From: Pelomonas sp937871895
Lineage (GTDB): Bacteria; Pseudomonadota; Gammaproteobacteria; Burkholderiales; Burkholderiaceae_C
Length of the DNA stretch: 64,000 nucleotides
NCBI RefSeq assembly: GCF_046348265.1
Contig: NZ_JAXMEO010000007.1
Direction: 5' to 3' (one strand)
In this document: piece after piece, positions 36,602 to 45,587 of the stretch
How the letters are laid out: each line of letters begins with the position of its first letter
How positions within the stretch are numbered: the first letter of the stretch is position 1
Notes under the pieces: generated by a model
What the model was told of the DNA's origin: nothing
What the model saw: only the letters and a program-made list of their open reading frames with translations
Database searches by the model: none
Translations under genes and position numbers: made by a program

Positions 36602-38608
36602 ATGCAGTATTTCGTGACCGGCGCGACCGGCTTCATCGGCAAACGTCTCGTCAAGAAGCTGCTGGCCCGGCGCGGCAGCACGGTCTACTTCCTGATGCGC
36701 GAAAGCAGCCAAGCCAAGCTGCCCGACCTGCTGTCTTACTGGGGTGTCAACAAAACGCGCGCCATCCCCGTGTTTGGCGACCTGACGGGCAAGAAGCTCG
36801 GCGTAGCGCCCGACGTGATCAAGAGCCTCAAGGGCAACATCGACCACCTCTACCACCTCGCCGCCGTCTACGACCTCGGCGCCGACGAAGAGAGCCAGGT
36901 GGCCGCCAACATCGACGGCACCCGCTCGATGATCGAGTTTGCCCAGGCCATCGATGCCGGCCACGTGCACCACGTCTCGTCCATCGCAGCCGCGGGCCTG
37001 TATGAAGGCGTGTTCCGCGAGGACATGTTCGACGAGGCCGAGAACCTCGATCACCCCTACTTCATGACCAAGCACGAGAGCGAGAAGCTCGTGCGCAGCA
37101 GCTGCAAGCAGCCCTGGACGGTCTACCGCCCCGCGCTCGTGGTGGGCGACTCGCACACCGGCGAGATGGACAAGATCGACGGGCCTTACTACTTCTTCAA
37201 GCTGATCCAGCGCATGCGCCAGATCCTGCCGCCCTGGATGCCCAGCGTGGGCCTGGAGGGCGGGCGCATCAACATCGTGCCGGTGGACTTTGTGGTCGAT
37301 GCGCTCGACGCCATCTCCCACAAGGTGGACAAGAGCCAAGGCTGCTACCACCTTGTGGACCCCGAGGGCTACCGCGTCGGCGATGTGCTCGACATCTTCA
37401 GCAAGGCCGCGCACGCGCCCAAGATGAACCTCTTCGTCAACGCAGCGCTGCTCGGCTTCATCCCCAAGAGCGTCAAGAAGGGCCTGATGGCGCTGGCACC
37501 CGTGCGCCGCATCAAGAACGCGGTGATGAAGGACCTCGGCCTGCCTGAGGACATGTTCACCTTCATCAACTACCCCACGCGCTTTGACTGCCGCGAGACC
37601 GAGAAGCTACTGAAAGGCACCGGCATCGCCTGCCCCAAGCTGCCTGACTACGCCTGGCGCCTGTGGGACTACTGGGAGCGCCACCTCGACCCCGACCTGC
37701 ACATCGACCGCAGCCTGCGCGGCGCCACCGGCGGCAAGGTGGTGCTCGTCACCGGCGGCTCGTCCGGCATCGGCCTCGCTGCGGCCATCAAGTTTGCCGA
37801 GGCCGGCGCCATCACCCTCATCTGCGGCCGTGACCAAGACAAGCTCGACGCCGCCATCGCCGAGATCAAGGACAAGGCCGGCAAGGACGCCCAGATCCAC
37901 GCCTACGCCTGCGACATCGCCGACGAAGCCGGGGCCGCTGGCCTCGTGGCCTGGTGCGACAGCGAGTTTGGCGGCGTGGACTTCCTGATCAACAACGCCG
38001 GCCGCTCCATCCGCCGCGCCATCGAGAGCAGCTACGACCGCTTCCACGACTTCGAGCGCACCATGCAGCTCAATTACTTCGGCTGCCTGCGCGTCACCAT
38101 GGGCCTGCTGCCCGGCATGGTCAAGAAGCGCAAGGGCCACGTGGTCAACATCAGCTCCATCGGCGTGCTGACCAACGCGCCGCGCTTCAGCGCCTACGTG
38201 GCCAGCAAGTCCGCGCTCGATGCCTGGACGCGCTGCGCCTCCAGCGAGTTCGCTGACCAAGGCATCACCTTCACCACCATCAACATGCCCCTGGTGCGCA
38301 CGCCCATGATCGCGCCCACCAAGATCTACAACAACGTGCCGACCCTCTCACCCGAGGAGGCCGCCGACATGATTGCCCAGGCCTGCACCGCCAAGCCCGT
38401 GCGCATCGCCACCCGCCTCGGCCAGTTCGGCGAGCTGCTCCACGCCGTGGCCCCGCGCATCGCCCAGATCGTGATGAACACCACCTTCCGCATGTTCCCC
38501 GACAGCGACGCCGCCAAGAACCTCAAGCCCGGCGAGAAGCCTGCGAAGCCGCAGCTGTCGCCGGAGGCGGTGGCGCTGCAGCAGATGATGAGGGGGATTC
38601 ATTTCTAG
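36602..38608 (+). CDS. Two-domain fatty acyl-CoA reductase (SDR-SDR fusion)
   Basis: A 668-residue fusion. Residues 1-370 are an extended SDR/NAD-binding_4 domain (VTGATGFIGKRLVKKLL, catalytic YFMTKHESEK). Residues 378-640 are a classical SDR (LVTGGSSGIGLAAAIKFAEA, NNAGRS, YVASKSALD). The order and length match bacterial alcohol-forming fatty acyl-CoA reductases such as Marinobacter Maqu_2507 and mycobacterial relatives, which reduce acyl-CoA through aldehyde to alcohol, often for wax esters. The substrate here is inferred from architecture. The ATG at 36602 places the dinucleotide motif at the N-terminus. It diverges from the phasin gene. Confidence 0.87.
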   Translation: MQYFVTGATGFIGKRLVKKLLARRGSTVYFLMRESSQAKLPDLLSYWGVNKTRAIPVFGDLTGKKLGVAPDVIKSLKGNIDHLYHLAAVYDLGADEESQVAANIDGTRSMIEFAQAIDAGHVHHVSSIAAAGLYEGVFREDMFDEAENLDHPYFMTKHESEKLVRSSCKQPWTVYRPALVVGDSHTGEMDKIDGPYYFFKLIQRMRQILPPWMPSVGLEGGRINIVPVDFVVDALDAISHKVDKSQGCYHLVDPEGYRVGDVLDIFSKAAHAPKMNLFVNAALLGFIPKSVKKGLMALAPVRRIKNAVMKDLGLPEDMFTFINYPTRFDCRETEKLLKGTGIACPKLPDYAWRLWDYWERHLDPDLHIDRSLRGATGGKVVLVTGGSSGIGLAAAIKFAEAGAITLICGRDQDKLDAAIAEIKDKAGKDAQIHAYACDIADEAGAAGLVAWCDSEFGGVDFLINNAGRSIRRAIESSYDRFHDFERTMQLNYFGCLRVTMGLLPGMVKKRKGHVVNISSIGVLTNAPRFSAYVASKSALDAWTRCASSEFADQGITFTTINMPLVRTPMIAPTKIYNNVPTLSPEEAADMIAQACTAKPVRIATRLGQFGELLHAVAPRIAQIVMNTTFRMFPDSDAAKNLKPGEKPAKPQLSPEAVALQQMMRGIHF

Positions 38609-38934
38609 GAGCGGCATTGGTTCTTGGGGCTTGCGGCGGTCGGGACGAAAGTTCTCTGTGGTCAGCTGTGAGAGGCGAAATCGTTCAACGGTGCATCTGC
38701 GCCCGCAGGCCGCCGGTGCGCGAGCATCGGCAACGGGACCAAGTCGCAGGCGTTGCGAATGGCTGCGGGTTCGTTGCGCTCAGGCTGCTTGTGGAGATCC
38801 AGGGCGAGAGCCTCGGTAGCAAGGTCGGTCTTCGGCGCAATAATCTCGGCACGAACTATCTATTCAAGCTGACTTACGCGAGTCAAAGCGCTTTACGTCC
38901 CAGTTTCAACATTGATGACGAAGAAGAGAAATCG
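38609..38934. other. Gene-free boundary with change of composition
   Basis: A 326-bp stretch after the reductase gene with no supported gene. An open frame runs into the next gene from 38617, but its translation shows no family sequence before residue 107. GC content falls across it, marking the left edge of the lower-GC DUF5343-HEPN pair. Confidence 0.4.
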
Positions 38935-39579
38935 ATGAACGCCGACGTCCCATACATGCTCTCGGTTAGCAACCTGCACAAGATCCTTGATGCGATTCAA
39001 AGAGCAGGGGCGCCTGAGGTGTTTCACCTCGACTTTCTGAAGGATCTCGGCTTCTCCAGTTCAAACGATCGTGGTGCCGTAAAGCTGTTGAAGTATCTCG
39101 GCATGCTTGACGAGTCAGGGCGCCCTCTTGGGCCCTACCGTGAGTTCATGGACCACAACCGCGCGAAGCAAATCCTTGCTGCACGCATGCGCGTAGCGTT
39201 CGATGACCTTTTCACCGCAGATCGAAACGCGAACGCCAAGTCGGTAGAGAGCCTCAAGGGCTGGTTTAAGACCAAGACCGGATCGGGCGACGCAGTAGCC
39301 CAAAAGATCGCATCGACGTTTCGGTCGCTTGCCAGTTATGCGGATTTCTCATCTCCGCCGATCGAGTCGGCTGCTACCGAGAAGGTAGGCGTTGAACCTC
39401 CATCTTCGAGTGCGCAGCGCGAGGAGCCGCCACTAAGGACTGAGATTCCCAACCACGTCGCGCCACCTCACAAGTCTCAAATTGGCCTGGTCTATAGGTT
39501 TGAGATTCATCTGCCCGAGACGCAAAACGTCGACACGTACAGGGCAATCTTTAAGGCTCTACGTGAGGAGTTGATGTGA
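38935..39579 (+). CDS. DUF5343 domain protein
   Basis: A 214-residue protein whose N-terminal 140 residues match DUF5343: VPYMLSVSNLHKILDAIQRA, DFLKDLGFSSSNDRGAVKLL and KYLGMLDESGRPLGPYREF. These look like a winged-helix-type fold. The C-terminal third (VYRFEIHLPETQNVDTYRAI) may be a separate small domain. GC content is well below the neighbours, which suggests transfer. It overlaps the next gene by 4 bp (GTGA). Its function is unknown; the pairing with a HEPN protein suggests antitoxin, adaptor or sensor. Confidence 0.8.
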   Translation: MNADVPYMLSVSNLHKILDAIQRAGAPEVFHLDFLKDLGFSSSNDRGAVKLLKYLGMLDESGRPLGPYREFMDHNRAKQILAARMRVAFDDLFTADRNANAKSVESLKGWFKTKTGSGDAVAQKIASTFRSLASYADFSSPPIESAATEKVGVEPPSSSAQREEPPLRTEIPNHVAPPHKSQIGLVYRFEIHLPETQNVDTYRAIFKALREELM

Positions 39580-40151
39580 AGGCGCAGCTTTCCGATTTCA
39601 TGTTTCGCGGCTTGCTGGCCAAGCATGCAATTCGCGACATGCAAGCCGTCGGGCAGCTTCGGGAGCCAATTGGTTCCGCCCAAGAGCGAGGTGATATTGA
39701 CCTTCTGGCGCCTGTCTCTGAGTCCGTCCGTGCAAGCTCGCTGTATATGCAAAGGTGCTATCGCTTGCTGTTCGTTCTGGAGAACGTCGTGCGCGAATTC
39801 GTGCGCGAGGTTCTCGAAGAGATCGACAGTGAACAGTGGTTTGAGAAGCGGGCGTCGCGTGACATGAAGAAGAAGGTTGATGACCGCAAGGCCGCAGAAG
39901 CGAAGAATCAGTGGCATACGGGGCGAAATGCGCACCCGATCTACTACTTGGACTTCGGAGACCTCGCTTTGCTAATTCAAAGTCACTGGGCTGACTTCAA
40001 AGATCTTTTGCCGACGCAGTCTTGGGCTGTTTCTCGTCTTCAAGATGCGGAAAGATCACGCAACGTAATCGCTCATACCAATGTACTGAGCGATGAGGAG
40101 GTGACTCGACTTGAGATGCACGTCCGTGATTGGGTGCGCCAAGTTCGGTGA
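39576..40151 (+). CDS. Swt1-family HEPN domain protein, candidate RNase toxin
   Basis: A 191-residue product ending in a Swt1-type HEPN domain (about residues 85-190): WHTGRNAHPIYYLDFGDLAL, DLLPTQSWAVSRLQ and RNVIAHTNVLSDEEV. RNVIAH supplies the R-x4-H motif that is catalytic in HEPN ribonucleases. The GTG start overlaps the DUF5343 stop (GTGA) and is preceded by GTGAGGAG, so the two genes are coupled. HEPN proteins act in toxin-antitoxin, abortive-infection and CRISPR effector systems; activity here is inferred. Confidence 0.82.
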   Translation: MKAQLSDFMFRGLLAKHAIRDMQAVGQLREPIGSAQERGDIDLLAPVSESVRASSLYMQRCYRLLFVLENVVREFVREVLEEIDSEQWFEKRASRDMKKKVDDRKAAEAKNQWHTGRNAHPIYYLDFGDLALLIQSHWADFKDLLPTQSWAVSRLQDAERSRNVIAHTNVLSDEEVTRLEMHVRDWVRQVR

Positions 40152-40403
40152 AATCCAGATAGACCCAGGTGTTGGACTCCTGACGCGCCTGCCCTCCTCT
40201 CGTAGGCGTTGATGGCTGACATGGATTGCTCTGCTCGTTGACTGTCCACCTTGACCGCGTCAATCTCGGCGCCGGGTCAGTGGCCGTTCTGTAGCCCGGA
40301 TTCCTAGCGCAAACGTGCAGTGCGGCTTTCTGCGACCCAGGTACTGCTAGAGGTCGAGGATGATCCTGGGTCTGCCTGTTGTGACCGCCTCTGGAATGTC
40401 CCG

Positions 40404-40688
40404 ATGCCCATCGTCCTCTACTGGCTCGAACCCACCGATGAAGAACCCGGCTGCGGCTGGCTGCCCTGCTGCGAGGAGTTCGCTGATGGTGAGCTTGCCG
40501 CCGCCCTCAAGGGCGCCGAAGAGCGCCGCCGTGCCGGCTGCCCGCACGTGACCATCTCGACCGAACTGGCCAGCCACGTTGGCAAGCCCGGCGTCGCCGC
40601 CGTGGAGGCGGGGCGGACGCCGGATGGCGAGGTCTATGAGTGGAGCAAGGCGGGCCGGGCCGGCAAGGTGCGGCGGGGCCGGAGCTAG
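40404..40688 (+). CDS. Hypothetical small protein
   Basis: A 94-residue product (start MPIVLYWLEPTDEEP) that I do not recognise. It has three cysteines in CGWLPCCEEF and one in RAGCPHVTI, a charged C-terminus rich in Lys/Arg and no membrane segment. GC and codon use match the host rather than the preceding HEPN pair. Its stop overlaps the stop of the convergent membrane-protein gene within CTAGCTA. An upstream in-frame start at 40320 is possible. Confidence 0.55.
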   Translation: MPIVLYWLEPTDEEPGCGWLPCCEEFADGELAAALKGAEERRRAGCPHVTISTELASHVGKPGVAAVEAGRTPDGEVYEWSKAGRAGKVRRGRS

Positions 40689-41068
40689 CTGGCTTTGCGC
40701 GTGAACGCGAAGTAGGCAAAGGCGGCCGCCAGCACCGCGTGCAGCGCGCTGTTGGGCGCCACGCCCCAGAACTCGGTGATCACGCCGGCCCGGTAGGCCA
40801 GCAGCTCAATGGGCAGCAACCCTAGCTGCAGCACCGCGTTGCCGAGCATGAAGGCGCGCAGCGCGGGGGAGTCGGGCGCCCGGCGCAGCCGCAGCGCCAT
40901 CACGCCAAAGGCCAGCAGGGCCACGCCCACCTCGCGCATCCACACGGCGGCGGCCGGGTTGGTGTGCACGCCTTTGGTGGCCAGGAACTCGGTCGGGGCC
41001 AGCAGGGCGCCAGCGCCCACGGCGAGGGCGATGGTAGCGGCCAGGGTCAGGAAGTGCGTGCGGTTCAT
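40685..41068 (-). CDS. Small four-helix membrane protein, unknown function
   Basis: A 127-residue product with four predicted membrane helices: LTLAATIALAVGAGALLA, VGVALLAFGVMALRL, FMLGNAVLQLGLLPIELLAY and SALHAVLAAAFAYFAFT. It is probably an inner-membrane protein; I do not recognise a characterised family. The ATG at 41068 was chosen because upstream residues are Arg-rich without family character. It is last of three minus-strand genes (PEP-CTERM, cupin, this), spaced by about 60-70 bp. Confidence 0.7.
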   Translation of the reverse strand: MNRTHFLTLAATIALAVGAGALLAPTEFLATKGVHTNPAAAVWMREVGVALLAFGVMALRLRRAPDSPALRAFMLGNAVLQLGLLPIELLAYRAGVITEFWGVAPNSALHAVLAAAFAYFAFTRKAS

Positions 41069-41137
41069 GCGCCGCACTCTGCGGCCGCGCGCACGTGGCT
41101 GCAATGACCTCGGAGGTCATAGGCCCCCGGCCCGCCC

Positions 41138-41623
41138 TCAATACGGCCGCCCGTCCTTGTGAAAGAACTGCCAGCTGCCGTCCACCTCGCGCGCCACCAA
41201 GTCGTCGTCGGGGTAGCTGGCCTCGTCGCCGGCCGTGCGGTCGCCCACCTCCAGGTAGAGCACGTCTTCGCTGGTCTCATTCAGCAGCCGGTGCGCATCG
41301 CCTGTGCCTGCCTTGAAGCCGGCGCACATGCCCGGCGAGAGCCGCGTCAGGCCCGCATCGGTGTGCAGCGTGGGGTGGCCGGCCAGGATGTAGATGAACT
41401 CGTCTTGCCGCGTGTGCGCATGCCGCAGCGCCGAGCTGCCGCCGGGCGCGAGCGTCGTGAGGTTGACGCCGAAGTTGCTGAGGCCGAACAAGTTGCCCAG
41501 CACGCGCTTGATCCGCCCCTCCATCAGCGCGGCAAAGGGCTCGGGGTAGATCGAGCGCTTTTGGCGGGGTGCAACGTCGAGGGCAGAGATGCTGATGGGT
41601 GCGATGGGTGGGGTGTCAGGCAT
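41138..41623 (-). CDS. Cupin domain protein
   Basis: A 161-residue single-domain cupin. The two cupin motifs are visible: metal ligands in LRHAHTRQDEFIYILAG and the second His in TGDAHRLLNETSEDVLYLEV. It could be a small isomerase, dioxygenase or sugar-binding protein; the sequence does not decide. The ATG at 41623 was chosen over an upstream in-frame start that would overlap the PEP-CTERM gene. No signal peptide. Confidence 0.8.
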   Translation of the reverse strand: MPDTPPIAPISISALDVAPRQKRSIYPEPFAALMEGRIKRVLGNLFGLSNFGVNLTTLAPGGSSALRHAHTRQDEFIYILAGHPTLHTDAGLTRLSPGMCAGFKAGTGDAHRLLNETSEDVLYLEVGDRTAGDEASYPDDDLVAREVDGSWQFFHKDGRPY

Positions 41624-41681
41624 CGGAGTCACGCGGCGGTGAAGGGGTGATGCCGATTCTGGGCCGGGCGGGAGCGCTGCG

Positions 41682-42566
41682 TCAGCCGCCCCGGCGCGCG
41701 GCGGCGCCACGCTTGAGCCAGGCGACGAGCCCGAGCCCGGCAAACAGCAGCGCGGCCGAGGTGGGCTCAGGCACCGGGGGCGCGAGGCTGAGGCGGTAGT
41801 CGGTGCCCGAGGCGGAGCTGAGGGCGTAGTCGGTCACTGCCTGCCCATTGACGCTGAGCTGGGTGATGCCACCCCAGTAGAGCGAGTGGCTGAGGTCGTA
41901 GCTGGCCGCGTTGCGTGCGCCGGTGTGGTTGTAGGCCGCTTGAGCGGCGCCTTCGAGCTGGACGTAAAGCGGCGCGGCGTAGCCGTTGGCGAGGCGCACG
42001 GTGGCTTGGAAGCTGCCAAAGGCGTCACCGCTGAAGGTGGGGGCCGCGCCCGTCCCGTTGTTGAAGAGCGTGCCAATGGCGCGCAGGTCGGTGGCGCCGC
42101 CTCCGAGGTCGGCCTGCAGGTTCCACTGGGCTTGGGCCAGGCCCGTGACGAGGCCGACCTGCAAGTCGCCACTCACGTCGATGGCGAAGGTCACGTCCAA
42201 GGGCGTGCCCAGCGCGAGGCCGGGTACGTTGAAGGTGAGGTCGTCCCGAAAGATGCCGCGCGAGATGGTGTTGCCCGAGCCCGCAAACTCGCCCTGCAGC
42301 TTGATGACGCCGTACTTCACAGAGGTGCTGCCCGAGCCGGCGGAATTGGCGCCGCCGCTGCCGCTGCCGCTGAGCTGTGCGAGCACGGTGTCGTTTTGCA
42401 GCAGGTTCACCGGCCCGCTGCCGCCCGCAAAGCTGGGCGACACGAAGAGCTGCGCGGTGACCCAGGGCGCGGCCTGGGCCGTGGCCGCCACCAGGCCGAC
42501 GACGAGGCCCACCGCCAGACGGCGGAGTGCGGGAAGGCGGCGGCGGGGGCTGAAGGCGGTGGGCAT
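41682..42566 (-). CDS. PEP-CTERM sorting domain protein
   Basis: A 294-residue exported protein. It has an N-terminal signal (LRRLAVGLVVGLVAATAQAA), a beta-rich Gly/Ser/Ala-rich body and a C-terminal sorting tail made of VPEPTSA, the helix ALLFAGLGLVAWL and KRGAAARRG. An exosortase should process it for the cell surface or matrix. The body shows no enzyme motif I recognise. It lies downstream of a Ser/Thr kinase gene, as the other PEP-CTERM gene of this window does. Confidence 0.83.
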   Translation of the reverse strand: MPTAFSPRRRLPALRRLAVGLVVGLVAATAQAAPWVTAQLFVSPSFAGGSGPVNLLQNDTVLAQLSGSGSGGANSAGSGSTSVKYGVIKLQGEFAGSGNTISRGIFRDDLTFNVPGLALGTPLDVTFAIDVSGDLQVGLVTGLAQAQWNLQADLGGGATDLRAIGTLFNNGTGAAPTFSGDAFGSFQATVRLANGYAAPLYVQLEGAAQAAYNHTGARNAASYDLSHSLYWGGITQLSVNGQAVTDYALSSASGTDYRLSLAPPVPEPTSAALLFAGLGLVAWLKRGAAARRGG

Positions 42567-42663
42567 GAGCGGCTCCTCGATGGGGTTGTGGTGGGGCTCC
42601 CTGGGGCGCCCGGCCGTTCACAGACGCAAGACGAGGTGCAAAAGGATCACGCGGTGGACCGGC

Positions 42664-42709
42664 GCCCCCGTGTTCAGGGGGCAATGCGTGACCAGCCCCG
42701 TCGCGGGGC
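42664..42709 (-). terminator. Two tandem hairpins after the second kinase gene
   Basis: GCCCCC (42664-42669) pairs with GGGGGC (42677-42682) across a 7-nt loop, and GCCCCG (42695-42700) pairs with CGGGGC (42704-42709) across TCG. Both lie in the 159-bp spacer just downstream of the kinase stop and before the PEP-CTERM gene. Without T-tracts they are only possible terminators or processing sites. Confidence 0.35.
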
Positions 42710-42725
42710 GGGCGCTGGGGTGGGC

Positions 42726-45542
42726 TCAGCGCTGGCCGAGCAGCGCTTGCAGCCGCGCCTGCACCTGCCGCTCGCGCAGGTAGCGCGGCGTGCCGAGCAA
42801 GGCGAGGCCCTCACGGGCGAGTTGCTTGGCGGTGGTGGGGTCGGCGCTGAGCTGGGCCAAGCCCGCCAGAGCGCGGGCCTTTTGCAGCTGGCGGGCGCGC
42901 AGGGGCGGGGTGGTGGCGTCCGCCAAGGCAGGGGCGAGCACACGTTCGAACTGGGCACGGGCCGACTCGCCGGTCGAAGCATTGGGCTGCTGGGCCAGCA
43001 CTTCCGCCAGCACGAGGCGCGCGTTGCGGGCCACCAGCGTGTCGGTGCCGGTGGCCTCGTAGATGGGCACGGCCCGCTCTGCGGCCGCCACGGCGGCGGG
43101 GTTGGCGGTGCCTGCGGCGCTGCTGCGTAGCTCGGCCTCGGCCAGCAGCAGCAGGGCGGCGGCGTAGCTGGAGGCTTTGGCGTCCTGCGGCCAGCGGGCG
43201 GCGAGGGCGCGTGCGCGGGGCAGCGCGGCGGCCAGGTCCCCCTCGCCGAGCTCGATGCTGAGCTGCGCGACGGTGGCCCAGTCGGCGAGGCTGGAGCCGG
43301 GCCCGCGGCCAGGGTGGTGCTGTGCGATCTCCGAGCTGGCTTGCACATCGGCCTTGGCGGCCTCTGTTTGGCCGGCCTCGAGGCGGGCACGGGCGGCCTT
43401 GGACAGCGCGACGGCGCGGTCGGCGTTGCGGCCACTGTCCACCTGCTTGAGCAGCGCCAGCGCGGGGTCGTACTCGGCCAACGCGGCCTCGAAGTCGCCT
43501 TGGCGCACCAGCAGGTCGCCCAAGTACAGCCGCACCATGGCCTCGCCTTGCTCAGGCCGGGGGCTGGCCTTGGCCAGCGGCAGGGCCTGGCGGAGCGCAC
43601 GCTGCGCGGCGTCGAAGCGGTCCAGCCGCGCGTGCACATTGGCTTGCCATTGCAGGGCCTGCGTGTAGGTGGGGTCTTTGGGGCGGTGGGCACGGCAGGC
43701 CTCGGCAGCACGCTCGAACAGGCTGAGCGCCAGCACGTAGTCTTCGGCGGTGAAGGCATTCACGCCGCGTTGCCACAGCGCGAACGGGTAGCTCTCGGTG
43801 GCTTGCAGGCTGGCGTCACCGGCCATCAGGGCGATGGCCTGGTCCAGCAGGGCATCGGCCTCGGCGCGGCGCCCCAGATCGGGCAGGGTCATCGCGCGTT
43901 CGACCAGGGCGTAGACGTGCTTCTCGCTGCGCTCGCCAAAGTGCTCGCGCGACAACTGCTGGGCCTTGAGCTGCAAGCCCTCGGCTTGGGCGTAGAGGCC
44001 ATTCAGGCGTTGCAGCTCGCCGAGCACGGTGAGCAGTTCGAGGCGCACTTCGGGGGCCAGCTTGTCGTCGGCCAGCAGGTCGGCGCCGCCTTTCTCGATC
44101 AGCTCCAGCACTGTGGTGCCGCTGCCGCCGCCTTGCACCTTGTTGCCCATCTGCGCGTGGTTGAAGGCCTGCAGCAGAAAGTCCTTGATGGCCGTGGCCT
44201 TGGCAGCCTCGGCCTGGGCCCGCACGGCTTGCTCACGCGCTTTGTCGGCCTGCCACAGCGTGCTTGCCACGCCCACGGACACGGCGGCGGTCAGCAGGGC
44301 GCTGGTGGCCACGCCCCAGCGATGACGCCGCACGAAGCGTGCGGTGCGGTAGCGCCAGTCCGGCGCGCGGGCGCTGACGGGTTCGTGGTCGAGGTAGCGC
44401 TGCAGGTCCTGCGCCAGCGCCTGCACCGAGGGGTAGCGCGCGGACGGCAGCTTTTGCAGCGCCCGGGCCGCGATGTGAGCGAGGTCGCCGCGCAGCGCCT
44501 GCGCCAGACGGGCCGGCGTCGCGCCACGCGCCGCAGCGGCCTCGGGCGTGGGTTGCACGGCACCCAGGTTCAGCGGCTCGGTGTCCACGATGTCGCGCAC
44601 CAACTGCGCGGGCGTGCTGGCGCTGCCGGCGTAGGGGCGCTGTCCACACAGCAACTGGAACAACAGCACCCCGAGGGCGTAGACGTCGGTGGCGGTGCTG
44701 ATGGGCTGGCCGTTGAGCTGCTCGGGCGCCGCGTAGGCGGGGGTGAGGCCGGCAGCGCCTTCGCGGGTCAGGTCGCTGTCCCCGAAGCCGGCGTCGTCAT
44801 TCAGCAGCTTGGCCACGCCAAAGTCCAGCAGCTTGGCCTGGCCTTCGTCCGTCACCAGGATGTTGGCGGGCTTGAGGTCGCGGTGCACCACGAGGTGGTT
44901 GTGCGCAAAGGCCACCGCCTCGCAGACCTGCAGGAAGAGCCGCAGGCGCGCGGGCAGGTCCAGCCGGTGCTCGTCGCACCAGGCATCGATGGCCTGGCCG
45001 GACACATGCTCCAGCACCAGAAAGCGCGCGCCCTCGGGGGTGAGGCCCGCGTCCAGCAACCGCGCAATGTGCGGGTGCGACAGCCGCGCCAGCAGCTCGC
45101 CCTCGCGCGCAAAGCGGGCGCGCTGCACTGCGGCCGTAGCCGTGTCCAGCGCGGCGGCGCGCTCGTGCAGCAGCTTGATGGCGACTTGCGCGCTGTAGAG
45201 CCCATCGCTGCGCTCGGCCCGCCACACCTGGCCCATGCCGCCACTGCCGATGGGCTCCAGCAGCGTCCAGGCGCCCAGCCGTTGGCCGGGCTGGGCCAAG
45301 GCCGCTGAGACGGGCAAACCTGCCGGCATGGCCTCCAAGAATTGCCCGGCCTCCGCCGCTGCGTCCGCCGCAATCAAGGCCTGCAAGCGCGCAAACAGTG
45401 CGGGTTGTTGCGCCTGGCACTGCGCCAGCAGCGCGGCCCGCTGCGCCGCATCGGCCTGCAGCCAGCGGTCAAACAGCGCCATCACCTCGCGCCAGGCGGA
45501 GGTGGTGCTGGGGTCGGTCGGGGCGGGAGGATTCACGGGCAC
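42726..45542 (-). CDS. Membrane-anchored Ser/Thr protein kinase with TPR-like C-terminus
   Basis: A 938-residue paralogue of the kinase at 31.6-33.8 kb. The kinase domain (about residues 90-370) has IGSGGMGQVWRAE, VAIKLLHE, HRDLKPANIL and LLDFGVAKL, with an intact HRD. A membrane helix near 405-425 (WGVATSALLTAAVSVGVAST) is followed by about 500 residues of TPR-like helical repeats. No sigma-factor gene adjoins it here. A PEP-CTERM gene lies 159 bp downstream on the same strand. Confidence 0.9.
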   Translation of the reverse strand: MPVNPPAPTDPSTTSAWREVMALFDRWLQADAAQRAALLAQCQAQQPALFARLQALIAADAAAEAGQFLEAMPAGLPVSAALAQPGQRLGAWTLLEPIGSGGMGQVWRAERSDGLYSAQVAIKLLHERAAALDTATAAVQRARFAREGELLARLSHPHIARLLDAGLTPEGARFLVLEHVSGQAIDAWCDEHRLDLPARLRLFLQVCEAVAFAHNHLVVHRDLKPANILVTDEGQAKLLDFGVAKLLNDDAGFGDSDLTREGAAGLTPAYAAPEQLNGQPISTATDVYALGVLLFQLLCGQRPYAGSASTPAQLVRDIVDTEPLNLGAVQPTPEAAAARGATPARLAQALRGDLAHIAARALQKLPSARYPSVQALAQDLQRYLDHEPVSARAPDWRYRTARFVRRHRWGVATSALLTAAVSVGVASTLWQADKAREQAVRAQAEAAKATAIKDFLLQAFNHAQMGNKVQGGGSGTTVLELIEKGGADLLADDKLAPEVRLELLTVLGELQRLNGLYAQAEGLQLKAQQLSREHFGERSEKHVYALVERAMTLPDLGRRAEADALLDQAIALMAGDASLQATESYPFALWQRGVNAFTAEDYVLALSLFERAAEACRAHRPKDPTYTQALQWQANVHARLDRFDAAQRALRQALPLAKASPRPEQGEAMVRLYLGDLLVRQGDFEAALAEYDPALALLKQVDSGRNADRAVALSKAARARLEAGQTEAAKADVQASSEIAQHHPGRGPGSSLADWATVAQLSIELGEGDLAAALPRARALAARWPQDAKASSYAAALLLLAEAELRSSAAGTANPAAVAAAERAVPIYEATGTDTLVARNARLVLAEVLAQQPNASTGESARAQFERVLAPALADATTPPLRARQLQKARALAGLAQLSADPTTAKQLAREGLALLGTPRYLRERQVQARLQALLGQR

Positions 45543-45587
45543 GCGCTGGGGTGGCGCCGATTGTGGTTCACCTGAAATCCCGGCTGC

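Noticed and set aside
38617..38934. N-terminal extension of the DUF5343 gene by 106 residues
   Set aside because: No family similarity before MNADVPYML, and a suitable ATG with purine-rich upstream sequence is present at 38935.
40152..40403. Possible gene between the HEPN and hypothetical genes
   Set aside because: No frame with a start, ribosome site or recognisable sequence; treated as spacer.
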